NCBI GenBank assembly: GCA_025201705.1
Contig: MU616630.1
Location: 1-64,000, forward strand
Direction of reading: 5' to 3'
DNA length: 64,000 nucleotides
DNA from: Dissophora ornata
Taxonomy: Eukaryota; Mortierellomycota; Mortierellomycetes; Mortierellales; Mortierellaceae
The position numbers and the translations under genes were made by a program. Under the pieces are notes generated by a model. The model worked only from the letters and a program-made list of their open reading frames with translations, was not told where the DNA came from and did no database searches. How positions within the stretch are numbered: the first letter of the stretch is position 1; every line of letters begins with the position of its first letter. Positions 36,346-48,298 of this stretch are shown here, in pieces.

Positions 36346-39300
36346 ATGGAGGCATATATCACCCTCCTTACCAACAACTCATACGCTAGTGGCGCGCTCG
36401 TCCTGGCATACTCCCTCCGAGTCTCCCAAACATCCAAACAACTCGCCATTCTCATCACATCTGAAGTCTCTCGCAGCATCCGTGACCGACTCGCCGCTGT
36501 TTACGACGCTGTCATAGAAATTGGCGAAATTAACTCACATTCGACCAAGAACCTGCAGCTCCTGGGTAGACCTGAGCTCGGCGTCACGCTGACAAAGATT
36601 CATGTCTTTAACCAGACACAGTATTCAAAGGTGGTTTTCTTGGATGCAGACACGCTCGTGTTGAGGAATGTCGATGATTTATTTGACAAGGCCGCGAATG
36701 GATCAGTCGATGACAATGATCGTAATAGGAGGTTTGCAGCAGCACCAGATGCAGGCTGGCCAGACTGTTTCAATTCAGGAGTGTTTGTGTGCAGACCGTC
36801 ATATCAGGATTACAACGGACTGATAGAGATGGCAAATCAGCAAGGAACTTTTGACGGTAAAACCCCTGCCATTTGTCCTTGAACGCTATTTCTAGCACCG
36901 CTCACCATGTTGTTCGTTTCATTCATAAGTTTCACTGGGGGTGTAAAAAACTATAGGTGGTGACCAGGGGTTGCTGAACAGTTACTTTAGCGGATGGTCC
37001 ACAGGGGATTCCAGCAATCGCTTGCCGTTCCTGTACAACACCACGCCCACGTCTGTATACAGGTATGATGTGAATCTGCTTCTTCTCTTTATCATCCTGT
37101 CAGCTGAGAACAACGAATTGTCATATGAAATCATGAGAGAGAGAGAGGGAGAGAGAGGGTGTAGGGGTGACCCAAGAAAAGGGAAGCATCCTAATTTGGG
37201 GAATGGCATGTCCGGATGGAGGGCCGTCGTGAGGTTGGGAATTAATTTCAAGGCGAGGGCGAAGTGTAATGACTCTTTCTTTTACTATTTGCTTGTGTCA
37301 ATTTGTTATCTTGCAGCAATCCTGTGTTTACGTTTGTTCACATCAGTGGCAAGAGGAGAGAAACGTGTGTCCCCCTACTTTATGTCACTACAATAACTAC
37401 AATAGTTTACAAAAGAGGATGTCATCGCGCATGTATGCTTACTGATTACCTTGCTTCGGTTTCATTTTTATTTTCCCGCTTCCACGCGATAAACGCGACG
37501 TGTGCAACGACATAGTTACGCGCCTGCGTTTCAACAGTATCGAGACAAGTTGGCCATTGTCCACTTTGTGGGGTCTTTCAAGCCATGGCAATGGCTCCGC
37601 TTCGCCGATGGAACCGTGTTTCCGCGCAACACATCGTCGACAGACTCGATTACCCTTGTCCAGCAGTGGTGGCATGTCTTTGACCAGTATGTTGGCGGAA
37701 AGGTAAGCAACCACCACTGTCGCAAGAATTTTTGTTTGCTTTTCCATTTGCCAAGAGTCCATCATCAAAAGAGAAAATACTAACCGGGATACTCGCATCA
37801 ACATATTTATAGCCGTCGGATATCCACGAGGTATCGCATGGGTATGAGTTGCCGCCTCAGAGTCAATGGGATGTTGTTGGTTTGGACGGCGAGCCAAAGG
37901 GTCCGGAGACAGAGAAGAAACAGCACTACGATGGGTGGTTCCAACCCTACAAACAGCAGCAACCTACTCCACCCCAGGATGAAAAGCAGCAGCCAAATCC
38001 GCCTCAGGATGAAGAGCAGCAACACGAAAGTGGTCATGAGCACAACGAGTCCCACCACCACGAGACGAGTGTCCAAAGTGACCACGAACACAAGCGGCAG
38101 GAGTGGTACACCAGCAACCCACATCATCTCACTGATTACCATTATCAGCCAGAGTCCGAACCTGAGATCCAGCCTCCTCATCATAACCATCACAACCGGT
38201 GCGATAGTGCATTCGATTACTATGCAGACTACCAAAACGCGTGGGACATTGACGAGGATCCCCGAATGATACACCCACCTCTATACTTCGAGAAACCTGT
38301 CGAGATTATAGAGAAACGCGAGTCTGGTCGTGGATATTCTCCTTACCCTTCCGGAAATGGCCACCCAGTCTTCCCATGGGAGTCTGACCACTCCACTTTC
38401 TCTAAATCCAAAACGGACCACAATCGAACACCATCCCGGGTGTACTACAACTACACAGCCAGTGCTCAAGAGCGTCAAGAGTATTTTGAATGGGAAGCGG
38501 CCAGACGACAGGAATACGAAGAGTGCCTCTTGGAGCAGCACCGTCAGCAAGAGTACGCTCGATACGAGCGCGATAGGCTCGTTGCGGAGGCGCAGGCAAG
38601 GGTGCAAAGTAGCCAGGCTCTGGAGAACTATAAACTGGTGAACGCCTGGGATTTGGATCTGGGTGTGCAAATCTCGATATTGCAGCGAACAGAGAGGCTC
38701 AAACCGTCGAAGCCAGCCCCAAAGAGCTTGAGTCGTAGGAATAGCATGCAGCAGCAGCAGTTCCAGGAGCTGTATGATGCAGAGTTGATACGGAAGCGAC
38801 GAGGAGAGGAAGAGAGGTGGCAGAGAGAGCAAGAAGAGGTTCGACTCAAAGAGGAGGAGGAACGAATCCAGAGATCACGATTGATGGCCAAGAAGAAAGG
38901 AACAGGAAGAATGGCAACCGCAGCAACGATGGTTGTTGCAACCGGGGTGGCGGCGGCGTCGGAGTACGTATTCAGAAACGCATGGGATCCGCCAGAAACG
39001 GTGTTGCACAAGAAGAAGATCGCTATTGAGGATGAGGAAGTCTCTTTGGCATTGCCTCTCCGTCATGATAGGGAGGCTATCTCAATCAAGGCGCAGGACG
39101 CAGCAGCGTTGAAGACTATGGCCGTCGCTGTAGATGACACAGCGGAGATTGACGTGTATGGACGGGTCGCGAAGGATAGACGAACCGACACGAATTCCAA
39201 AGTCGTGGCCAAAACAAGTGACTCTAGTCTCTCGTTCTCTCCATCATCTTTCTCAGAGAAGACCACGACTGCCGGGTCTTATCGATTCATAAGAACTACA

Positions 39301-40688
39301 GTCACCTCGACGATCACGCGTAGACAATTCAAGAACGGCGTTGAAGTCAGCTCCTCGACTAGCAGTGGATCTTCAGGGGGAGAAGTCATGTTTGAGGTTC
39401 CCGCTGGTGTGCGTAGCCTTCCGTACTTTACGCGTGGCCACCAATCCACATACGCCAGAAACCGCCAAGAACCAAGTCTTCTGGCCATCCAGACACTCTC
39501 CGGTACCATTTCCACGCCGGAATCTAAAGTTCAACCGAGCATAAGATTAGAACCCTCGTCGTCCAAGATCGTGCAGAACCTCGTGGTTTCATCTCCATCG
39601 GAGACACAGAGCCGTGGAAGCAAGGACACTAAGAGGAATCCGGCGTTATCAATCAACACCCAGACATACACCAGTATCACTGGCACGACGAAGTCGCAGA
39701 AGCGGATCGACCTGCGAGAGACTCAAGCATCTGAGATCGCCGTAGCGAGGGCCAGCCGAGTGCTCTCTCGATACCCACAGGCGACAAGCAGATATACGAC
39801 CCGCGTCGCTATCGCTCAAGATATAACTGGTGCAGCAGCAGCGGTCGAAGAGACACTTTACGCTGGAGATCCAAATTTATCACAACCACCACCAGGTTCT
39901 AAAATGGTGCACGTGGCATATGAGGATGAGTTGGAGGAGCTCGAGTTCTTTGGTGAACGACGCACTCATGCTGCCTTGCCAGTGAGTTCACCCTACATGC
40001 CATCGACGCCCCTTGCACCTATTGTCTCTGAAAGATACAGAGGAGGGGGGTCTGCATCTGGCCTCTCAAGTAGGGCAGGTAGTCGACCCACTACACCTGG
40101 AGCTTCAACGCCTTCACGATTCGGACCCAGCACGCCCAGGGGTACAACAAAACTTAGAAAAGCAGATGAGTCAAGTTCTCGGGATCGACGAGCTGTAACT
40201 TCTACTTCGTCGCCGTCGCTCTATGGCCAACAAGTGCATCAGCAAGAGCCGGTGGATGCTGGGTTTTCGAACTACAGGATTGAGTGGAATTGGAAGGAGC
40301 TTGCTGGCAAGAAGCCGAGACATTGGAGTACTAAGTATGGGGAAGAGCGCTATGATCCATACAACGCGGTAAGTCATATGCGATTCGTAAGACAAAGGAC
40401 CTTTGCTTATCAACTGTACTTCTAACTAATCCAGCGTTCCCGTTTATTCGGATTATTGTCTAACATAAGTTATCGACCCATGGATCGTCAGCGGATTCGG
40501 GTGAGGAAACCCGGGATGTTCTCGAAGAGTCGACGGATGATGAGGACTCTAGCGAGGATGAACGAGGGGGCCGGAGCAGTGCAGTAAGCGAAGATAGTGA
40601 ATTCTCCCGTGCGGCTGGATTTGTGATTCGAGGAGGCAAGATCGCTAGGCGTCGGAGTAGTGTTGCGCTTGATCGACAAGAGCTCTGA
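36346..40688 (+). CDS. Glycogenin with a very long C-terminal region
   Basis: Self-glucosylating primer enzyme for glycogen synthesis (GT8 family). Exons 36346-36856, 36957-37062, 37516-37702, 37813-40368 and 40470-40688 keep phase and give 1192 aa. The GT8 domain covers about 1-265: [19 protein letters not shown] at the start, metal-binding DAD at 100-102, [17 protein letters not shown] and [11 protein letters not shown]. Candidate acceptor tyrosines sit in VYSYAPAF (Y205/Y207), the place used by animal glycogenin. The remaining 900 residues are unusual in length: His/Gln-rich, an FPWE motif, a charged coiled coil ([18 protein letters not shown]), three N-A-W-D motifs ([24 protein letters not shown]), Ser/Thr-rich linkers, a conserved-looking end ([18 protein letters not shown]) that may bind glycogen synthase, and an acidic tail. 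The last acceptor (AG at 40468-40469) is chosen because it opens that acidic frame. Confidence 0.88.
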
Positions 40689-40976
40689 TAGACTACATGT
40701 GCTGCATGAGAGCAGCGATATACGCCTACATGATATGAAAGATATGAAAATATAAACATCGTAATGACATTCGCGTAGCTTGGGGTTTCGTGATCTGGTC
40801 GGCATAGTCCATCCACATCTAGTGCGGTTGGGAATGTAATATGGCTGAATGCCGGCAATGAAAAGCGTGGAGTAGTTTGGAAATACAGGCGCAAAGGGAT
40901 ATTCATGGAGATAGTCAACATGGTTTCTTGTGCTCGCTGTGGTGAACCCCACATCAGACATCACGTCTTGTGTGCT

Positions 40977-41228
40977 TTATTGAGGGCAATTTCCAGGACA
41001 GGGTCGGCCTTCATGGGTACAGATTCTGTCGCATTCCGATTTTGCAACTCTGCAGTTGTTGCGCGACACTCTGCACATATTCGAGCTTGGATCTTTACAC
41101 CACTTGGTGACATCCGTAATTCTCCCATACAGGTTATCGTGGGCACTAGCGCAGCTTAGTGCAGCGATCACTTGCACATTGATGATGCACAAAAGAAGGA
41201 CGGTAATCACGGACTTGCTGAAAATCAT
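40977..41228 (-). CDS. Small secreted cysteine-rich protein, 83 aa
   Basis: Uninterrupted frame with the ATG at 41228 in a GCCACCATG context, close to the eukaryotic optimum. Residues 1-23 form a clear signal peptide: a lysine near the start, then VITVLLLCIINVQVIAA. The mature part of about 60 residues has eight cysteines in pairs of contexts (LSC, WC, MC, NC, EC, IC, PC, NC), enough for four disulphides, and ends GNCPQ. There are no other domains, and I do not match it to a named family. Its size, signal peptide and even cysteine number are those of antimicrobial-like or effector-like small secreted proteins of fungi; function is unknown. An AT-rich TATA-like element lies about 60 bp upstream (41284-41293), and a TATAAAA about 210 bp upstream (41441-41447). 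AATAAA overlaps the stop codon. Confidence 0.7.
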   Translation of the reverse strand: MIFSKSVITVLLLCIINVQVIAALSCASAHDNLYGRITDVTKWCKDPSSNMCRVSRNNCRVAKSECDRICTHEGRPCPGNCPQ

Positions 41229-41917
41229 GGTGGCAAAAGAAAAGGCTAGAAATTGTTCTGTTTTAGCCGAGCACCAAACGGATCTTATATTTTTAATGGA
41301 AAAAGTCGATACAGATGCTTACTTTTTTGAATTTTTGAAGTTTTGTGCTCAGATCTGGCGAAGGATGGCAGTGCGGGTTCTTGGGATGTGTTGAAGGATT
41401 TGTGTGGTTGGAGACTCGAAAAGTGTGCGAAGAGGTTGAGTTTTATACGCGTTGACCTTCTCTCTTTCTCGCAGCAGTCGAGGAGCGATATCAAGCTCAT
41501 AGGGGTTGTCAAAAGGGGACAACTAGAACATGCATGATCCAGGAGATATTTTCAGATAGTGTGCAGGAATGTCACCAAGCCGAGCATGATAAAATAAAGT
41601 CGGCTAACATGATTCAGGGCATCAGCTGAATCCTTGCGCCGTTGAGCAGGCCGAGAAACATGCCAATACCACACCAGCCTAACAACTGAGTCAAAGGAGA
41701 GACACATTCCTTGGAAACGCGTATCATCATTTTTGCCCTCGAAAAATGCAAGCTGGCATCGATAACAATAATTGCCGCCCTCACTTCTTGAAATCATGCT
41801 CGATGTTGTCTGCGGATGAGTTCGTGTAACCATCGCCGACTACCCGCCAAAGTGGACGATGAGCATGGTCAGCATCTGGAGCTGCTCTCAGTTTTCTCCT
41901 TCACCATCCCCCCACCC
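41229..41917. other. Intergenic with divergent promoters
   Basis: About 690 bp between the minus-strand cysteine-rich gene and the plus-strand SANT-like gene. It contains TATA-like words for the former. No further gene or RNA is supported. Confidence 0.45.
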
Positions 41918-43580
41918 ATGTCGCAAGAGCAACACTCCGTTTCCAATGAGGGGAGCTCCATTTCCCCCTCTACTCCTCCCCTCACTCGCCCACCTGTTCC
42001 TGTCATCAGTGCGGCGCAAGACTCTGATGCCGAGCAGGAAACTCCCATGGTCCATTCGAGCACCCCCAGAATCAGAATATGGCCGCAAACCAAGACTTTT
42101 TCCAAAGGGGTAGACCACCGCAACAGCTGCAACAACTTCAACCACAACCCCAACAACAGCAACCACAGTAGCCACAACAGCCACGCCAGCATCAACAAAG
42201 CCAGCAGCATCAACAGCACCAACTGTGCCCAAGCATTCAACAGCAATTTTCTACTTCGAATCTTCTTCGACAGCAGGCCTTGAATCAGGTAAACATAATA
42301 TGCGTCTCGTTGTCTCTTGACGTAACTCATACTCACACGTCTCTTTCTAGATTCGTGATAACCCCTCGCACTCCCCCCATTCAGCGTCAGGTACACCTTC
42401 TGCACCTTTGCAAATAACCGCTGCCTCTTCTGGTGTTGCGTCGAACACGGAACCCGTGGGCATATCTCAATCGACATATCCTCCGCGACCTCAGGGGCAT
42501 CTGCTATTACCGGCCTCAGTTGCTTTTCCGCTACCCTCTCCTCTGCTTTCGTCAGCATTCCCTCCCCCAACTTCAACCGCCAATGGCGTATCCTCCAGCT
42601 CCGCAATCCCGAAAACGCTGCCCCGACGGCTTTCCGCGCCTACTCAGTCAGAGTCGAAGGGGAGGACGAAGGGGCATGTTTTCACAATCAACCAGGAGAC
42701 GTATATCGCAGAGCTGCTTGCAGACCCGGGAACTTGGTCTCTTTTGGACGGTCCAAGTGACAGGAGCAGCTACCACGAATCTAAGACCGAGGTCCGTGAA
42801 GGCATTGCGAAGAAGGTCAATCTCAAGTTTTCCACAGAGGAGAAACCAGTCACCCTTGATAGCTTTCAGATCAAGAACAAGATCGATAACATGAAGATGG
42901 CATGGAAGAAGACTTATCTGGTCCTCAAAACGACCGGCAATGAAAACCTGCCCAACAAGACATTGAAGGAAAAGGTCATCCAAATTTGCCACTTCTACTA
43001 TATCTTGGTCGAGGTCTGGTCTGCATCTTGGTCCTTGAACACAAGGAAACCCTATCAGCTTACCGACAACATTACCCGTTTCGCTCCAGACGACAATGAC
43101 ATCACAAGCGACGACGGCGATGGGTGGGATGCTGAAGCTCGACCGCTGGACTCTCCTGATGGACTCCCGGAAACTAGCGCTACATCTGAATACAGGAGCT
43201 CAACGACACTAGCAAAGACGTCCAACAAGCGCAAAAATGAAGAGTCGGACTACGTCGCCATACTCAAGAACTTAACATACATATCAGAATGTGCCCACGA
43301 GCTCAAGCGGCAGAAGCTGGCTATCAAGGAGAGGGCAGTTGAGAACAATCGCTGGTATCAGGAAGCGCAGATACGATTCATCGAGATGCAGACGTTGAAG
43401 TTGAAGGCCGAAATGGAGACTGACAAGATGAAGTTGGAGATCGAGAAAATTAAGGCGTTGGCAGAGATGAAGAGAGCGGAGGCGGAATTGGTGAAGGCGC
43501 AGAGCACGGGAGTAAGGCGATATAGATCTTCACAAAGTCAGAGAAGTAGCGGTGGAAGTCCACCCAAATATTATCATTAA
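41918..43580 (+). CDS. Myb/SANT-like DNA-binding protein with C-terminal coiled coil; 5' end uncertain
   Basis: Probable DNA-binding protein of the trihelix/Myb-SANT-like kind tied to PIF/Harbinger elements and their domesticated descendants. The certain part is the exon starting at 42351: a Ser/Pro-rich stretch, the SANT-like domain (HVFTINQETYIAELLADPG, DSFQIKNKIDNMKMAWKKTY), an acidic linker, a nuclear-localisation-like KRKNEE and a long helix (MKLEIEKIKALAEMKRAEAEL) ending in SxxSQRSSGG. Upstream of a clear 62-bp intron (42289-42350) the phase-0 frame is Gln-rich but meets TAG at 42169-42171. Two models are possible. One starts at 41918 and splices out 42110-42171 (also 62 bp; exons 41918-42109, 42172-42288, 42351-43580; 512 aa). 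The other starts at 42079 in the Gln frame and is interrupted by the TAG. I list the first, but its GTAGAC donor is weak. Confidence 0.6.
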
Positions 43581-44055
43581 AGGAGTGCGCCAGCGTTCAG
43601 CCGATCCTACTGATACACAAACTCCCCTTTTTCACAACATCACGGACATCATTGTAGACAACATCGTGCATGATTTTAAGAAGTGAGTGCGGCTAATAAT
43701 ATGTCATCTTCGCCAGAGTAAATTTGCACTCGACTGACATATCTTTCATGCTGACTTTGTAGTCTGAAAGGTTTCTGCAATGCGAGGTGGCGTTTCGCGG
43801 TCAGTGTGTCGCTGCAGAGACGACGCTCTGACACTCCTTCATCATGCGCATGCTTCGTTCTCTATGTGCAATATTTCCCTTCTGTGCACAGTAGACTACG
43901 ATCTCTCCAGGAGATTGGGCTGACCGCTTTTGTTCCAAGAACAACTGTTGTCAGTTGAAAGCTGAGTCATCAAAGCCACCGACCTGACAACGGCCACAAA
44001 AAAGCACACTTGAGTGGGTGTTGTTCTTTACTCCACACTTTCATACTCTTGCATT
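43581..44055. other. Intergenic, 3' flank of SANT-like gene and IleRS promoter
   Basis: A 475-bp gap with no supported ORF, RNA gene or repeat. The right end is the leader of the isoleucyl-tRNA synthetase gene, which starts with only ten coding bases before its first intron. Confidence 0.5.
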
Positions 44056-47000
44056 ATGGCTGACGGTAAGGAGTGCATTCCCCCTGGCTAGTAGCTTGCT
44101 ACTCCGAGCTGGCTCTGCAGCTCAGCGCATGTGCGCTTGTGTATCTACATTCCTTTGGGAATGTCACCACGCAAGCAATGCGCCCAGGGAATGCCTTTCA
44201 GGATCTGAATGAAGCTCTGCTCAACCTGCTTGGCATGAGTCACGCATGGCTAGTATGACTAACGCATGCATGTCCTCCCTGTCCATGCCATGTAGGATCC
44301 GCTCAGTTCAACTTCCCCAAGGAGGAAGAAAAGATCCTCAAGTTCTGGCGCGAGATTGACGCCGTAAGCTTCAAAAAAAATATGTCAGGACAGGGCGCTG
44401 AAACAAGACTTTGCTGGCCAATGACTAATATCCCCCATGTGCCTGTCTGCGATTAGTTCAAACGCTCCCAAGAGCTCAACAAGGACAAGGAGCCTTTCGC
44501 CTTCTTTGACGGACCACCATTCGCCACTGGACTTCCTCACTATGGACACTTGCTCGCCGGTACCATTAAGGTAAGAAGATTCACGTCCACTTCTCTCAAA
44601 AACTGTTGGACCTGCACTTTGCCATGTCCTAATTTAGGGCCCCCTGCTTTCATCTCATAACGACATTTATATAGGATATCGTCACCCGTTTCGCTCACAG
44701 CACTGGCCACAGCGTGGAACGCCGCTTCGGTTGGGACTGCCACGGTTTGCCTGTCGAGTACGAGGTTGACAAAGCATTGGGCATCACTGGAAAGGCTGAT
44801 GTCTTGGCCATGGGCATTGATAAGTACAATGAGGAGTGTCGCAGCATCGTGATGAGGTATGCCAAGGAGTGGCGCCTGACTGTCGAGCGTGCTGGCCGCT
44901 GGATCGACTTTGATAACGACTACAAGACCTTGAATGTCGAGTTTATGGAGTCAGTTTGGTGGGTCTTCAAGACTCTCTTTGAGAAGGGTCAAGTTTACCG
45001 TGGAGTTCGTGTTATGCCCTTCTCGACCGCCTGCAGCACCCCTGTCTCCAACTTTGAAGCCCAACAGAACTACAAGGATGTCAGTGATCCCTCTGTCGTC
45101 GTGTCCTTCCCTCTTTTGAGCGACCCCTCAGTTGCTTTCCTTGCCTGGACAACCACTCCCTGGACCCTTCCCTCCAACTTGGCTCTTTGTGTCAACCCCG
45201 CTCACGATTTCATCAAGTTTGCGGACGAGGCTTCTGGAAACACCTATATCATGCTCGAGAAGCGCCTCTCGATCCTCTACAAGGATCCCAGCAAAGCCAA
45301 ATTCAAGATTCTGGATAGAATGAAGGGAGCTGATTTGAAGGGCACCCAGTACATCCCCCTTTTCAACTACTACTACGACGAGTTCAAGGATACCGGATTC
45401 CGTATCTTGAACGACGATTATGTCGATGACTCCGCCGGTACTGGTGTTGTCCACCAAGCTCCCGCCTTTGGTGAGGACGATTACCGTGTCTGTATCAACC
45501 ACGGTGTCATCACTGCTGATGGCCACATCCCCTGCCCCGTCGACGAATCTGGAAAGTACTGGGAGGAGATCACCGACTTTAAGGGCATCCACGTCAAGGA
45601 GGCTGACAAGCTGATCCAGAAGCACCTTAAGAACAACGGTCGCTTGATTGTTCAGACCCAGATCAACCATAGCTACCCCTTCTGCTGGCGTTCCGACACG
45701 CCCTTGATCTACAAGGCTGTCCCTTCCTGGTTCGTCCGCGTCCAGCCCATTGTCGACAAGATGTTGAAGAACAACGCCGAGTCCCGCTGGGTTCCTGGAT
45801 TCGTTCAGGAGAAGCGCTTTGCCAACTGGATTGGAAACGCCCGCGACTGGAATATTTCCCGCTCCCGTTACTGGGGTACCCCTATCCCCATCTGGGCCAC
45901 CGAGGACTTTTCAGAGGTGCACTGCGTAGGATCATTGAAGGAGCTGGAAGAGCTCACCGGATGCGATAAATTGACGGATATCCATCGTCACTTTATCGAC
46001 CACCTCACATTCAAGTCTCCCAAGACCGGCAAGACCATGCGCCGTGTCGAGGATGTCTTTGATTGCTGGTTCGAGTCCGGATCCATGCCCTATGCCCAGC
46101 AGCACTATCCCTTCGAGAACAAGGAGACCTTCAAGAACGGATTCCCTGCCGATTTCATCTCTGAGGGATTGGATCAGACCCGTGGCTGGTTCTATACCTT
46201 GTTGGTTCTCTCAACCCATCTCTTCGACACCCCTCCCGCCAGGAACCAGATCGTCAGCGGTCTCGTTCTTGCCTCAGATGGCAAGAAGATGTCGAAGCGT
46301 CTGAAGAACTACCCCGAGGCTAACTTGATTTTGGATGCCTATGGTGCTGATGCTCTTCGTCTGTACCTCATCAATTCACCCGTCGTTCGTGCGGAGACCT
46401 TGAAGTTCAAGGAGGAGGGCGTCAAGGATGTGATCACAAAGGTGTTCTTGCCCTGGTACAACGCTTTCAAGTTCTTCGTCAATCAGACTGTGCTGTTGAA
46501 GAAGGAGTTCAACCACGACTTTATTTACAACGTCTCGTTGAAGAAGAGCGACAATGTCATGGACCGCTGGATGTTGGCATCGTGCCAGAGTTTGATCAAG
46601 TATGTTCACGAGGAGATGACCAACTACCGCCTCTACACGGTCGTGCCCCGTTTATTGCGCCTCATCGAGGAGTTGACCAACTGGTACGTCCGCTTCAACC
46701 GTCGTCGCCTCAAGGGAGAGAGCAGTCTCGAGGACGCAATTCAGGCTATGAACACCCTGTTCGAGGTCCTGTACACTCTTGTCCGTTGCATGTCTCCCTT
46801 CACGCCTTTCTTGACCGAGAACATGTACCAGACTTTGAAGAACTTCAAGCCCAAGGACGACAGCATCGTGGATGACCGCTCTGTCCATTTCCTTTCGTTC
46901 CCTGAGGTCAAGGAAGAATACTTTGATGATGACATTGAGCGTGCCATGTCGAGGATGCAGGCCGTCATTGAGTTGGGACGTACTGTTCGTGAGCGCAAGA

Positions 47001-47698
47001 CAATCAGCTTGAAGACTCCTCTGAAGGAATTGGTTGTTATCCACCCCGATCCTCAGTACCACGCCGATGTCAAGGCTCTGGAGGGCTACATTGTTGACGA
47101 ACTCAACGTCCGCACGTTGGTTGTGACGTCGGATGAGGCTCAGTATGGCGTCAAGTACACCATCGAGGCCGATTTCCGCTCGCTGGGAGCCAAGCTGAAG
47201 AAGGATGCAGTCAAGGTCAAGAATGCACTCCCCAAGTTGAGCGAGGAACAGATCAAGGACTTTATTAAGACCAGGAAGATTACGATCGAAGGCCACGACC
47301 TGGGCGAGGAGGACTTGACGGTTGTGCGCTACTTTGAGTCGTCGGAGAACAGCTTGGAAACGAACACGGACAAGGATGTGTTGATTCTACTGGATGTGAA
47401 GCGTTACCCCGAGCTGGAGCAGGAGGGTCTTGCGCGTGAGGTGATTAATCGCGTGCAGCGTCTGCGCAAGAAGGCTAACCTGGAGCCAACTGACATGATT
47501 CACATGTACTATGAGTTCACACAGGACATGAACAATGCATTGGAGCAGGTGATCAAGGCACAGGAGGATACCCTTGTAAAGGTGCTGAAGAGGACGTTGT
47601 ACCCGATTGGGGAGAAGAAGGCAGGAGATGCTGTGATCATCGAGGAAGCACAGGATGTGAATGGATCGATGTTCAACCTGACTCTTGTTCGCGATTAG
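44056..47698 (+). CDS. ILS1: Isoleucyl-tRNA synthetase, cytosolic
   Basis: Class I synthetase charging tRNA-Ile in the cytosol. Exons 44056-44065, 44296-44363, 44457-44570 and 44675-47698 keep phase and give 1071 aa, matching yeast Ils1 (1072). Exon 1 carries only ATG GCT GAC plus one base. The HIGH-type motif is PHYGHLLAG (residues 53-61). [18 protein letters not shown], the CP1 editing domain ([29 protein letters not shown]), [28 protein letters not shown] and [11 protein letters not shown] (about 602) follow in the expected order. After these come the anticodon-binding helices and the C-terminal domain. No mitochondrial presequence is present, so this is the cytosolic enzyme. The codon bias is strong, as in EF-3. 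Confidence 0.97.
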
Positions 47699-48298
47699 GG
47701 CACGAAAGGGCGGTAGCTGTAGAATGATCGGCGTGTGTCAGAGCAGCGTTTTTTTTCTGATATTACCACAAGAGACATAAAACGAATAAACAAACAAACG
47801 ATGATGACGGCGACAGTGGCGATGACAAGGCAAGCATGATCAATAACGGCGATAGTGATAGAAGACTGACGGGGGTTGGCGACGACATAGAAGCAGGGAG
47901 CAAACCCTGTTTGGGCCAAGAATAAAGATGGTTTCGAGATGGTTTCAAGATGGATGGAATAAAGTTGCAAATGCGCACGAATGACATCATTGGGGCCAGA
48001 CATGCATAGGAGAGGGTGGGCGTGGAAAAGGAAAAACAGAGCAACGATGGTGGACAACGACATCGTGCCACAAAGACCGGTGATAACATGCATGCGTGTT
48101 GATGTCTTGCTCGCCCTGTTCGTTCTGCTTGCCGTTCTTTTCTTTCCTCTTTTTTTTCTGGACTCCCTTCAACATCCTCCATTCTGATATCCATCCGCTC
48201 TTCTCTATACGCCACTACACGTTACCACACGCCACTTCTCGCCACTCTTTCCTTGTTCCCTGACAGCTCATTTCATCAAAAAAAACTGTGATTAAGGA
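47699..48298. other. IleRS 3' UTR and NTE1 promoter
   Basis: About 600 bp between two plus-strand genes. The left side is A-rich with CGATGATGACGGCGACAG-like simple sequence (47798-47816); the right is pyrimidine-rich before the NTE1 start. Only chance ORFs occur. Confidence 0.5.

Noticed and set aside
37317..37515. Possible cassette exon in glycogenin intron 3 after a TTGCAG acceptor
   Set aside because: The frame stays open but ends at TAG exactly at the next acceptor. Direct joining of 37062 to 37516 restores the conserved Y-S-Y-A-P-A-F sequence.
41869..42606. Minus-strand frame of 245 codons opposite the SANT-like gene
   Set aside because: It is Leu-rich because it reads CAG/CAA repeats backwards, and the plus-strand SANT and coiled-coil motifs are clear.
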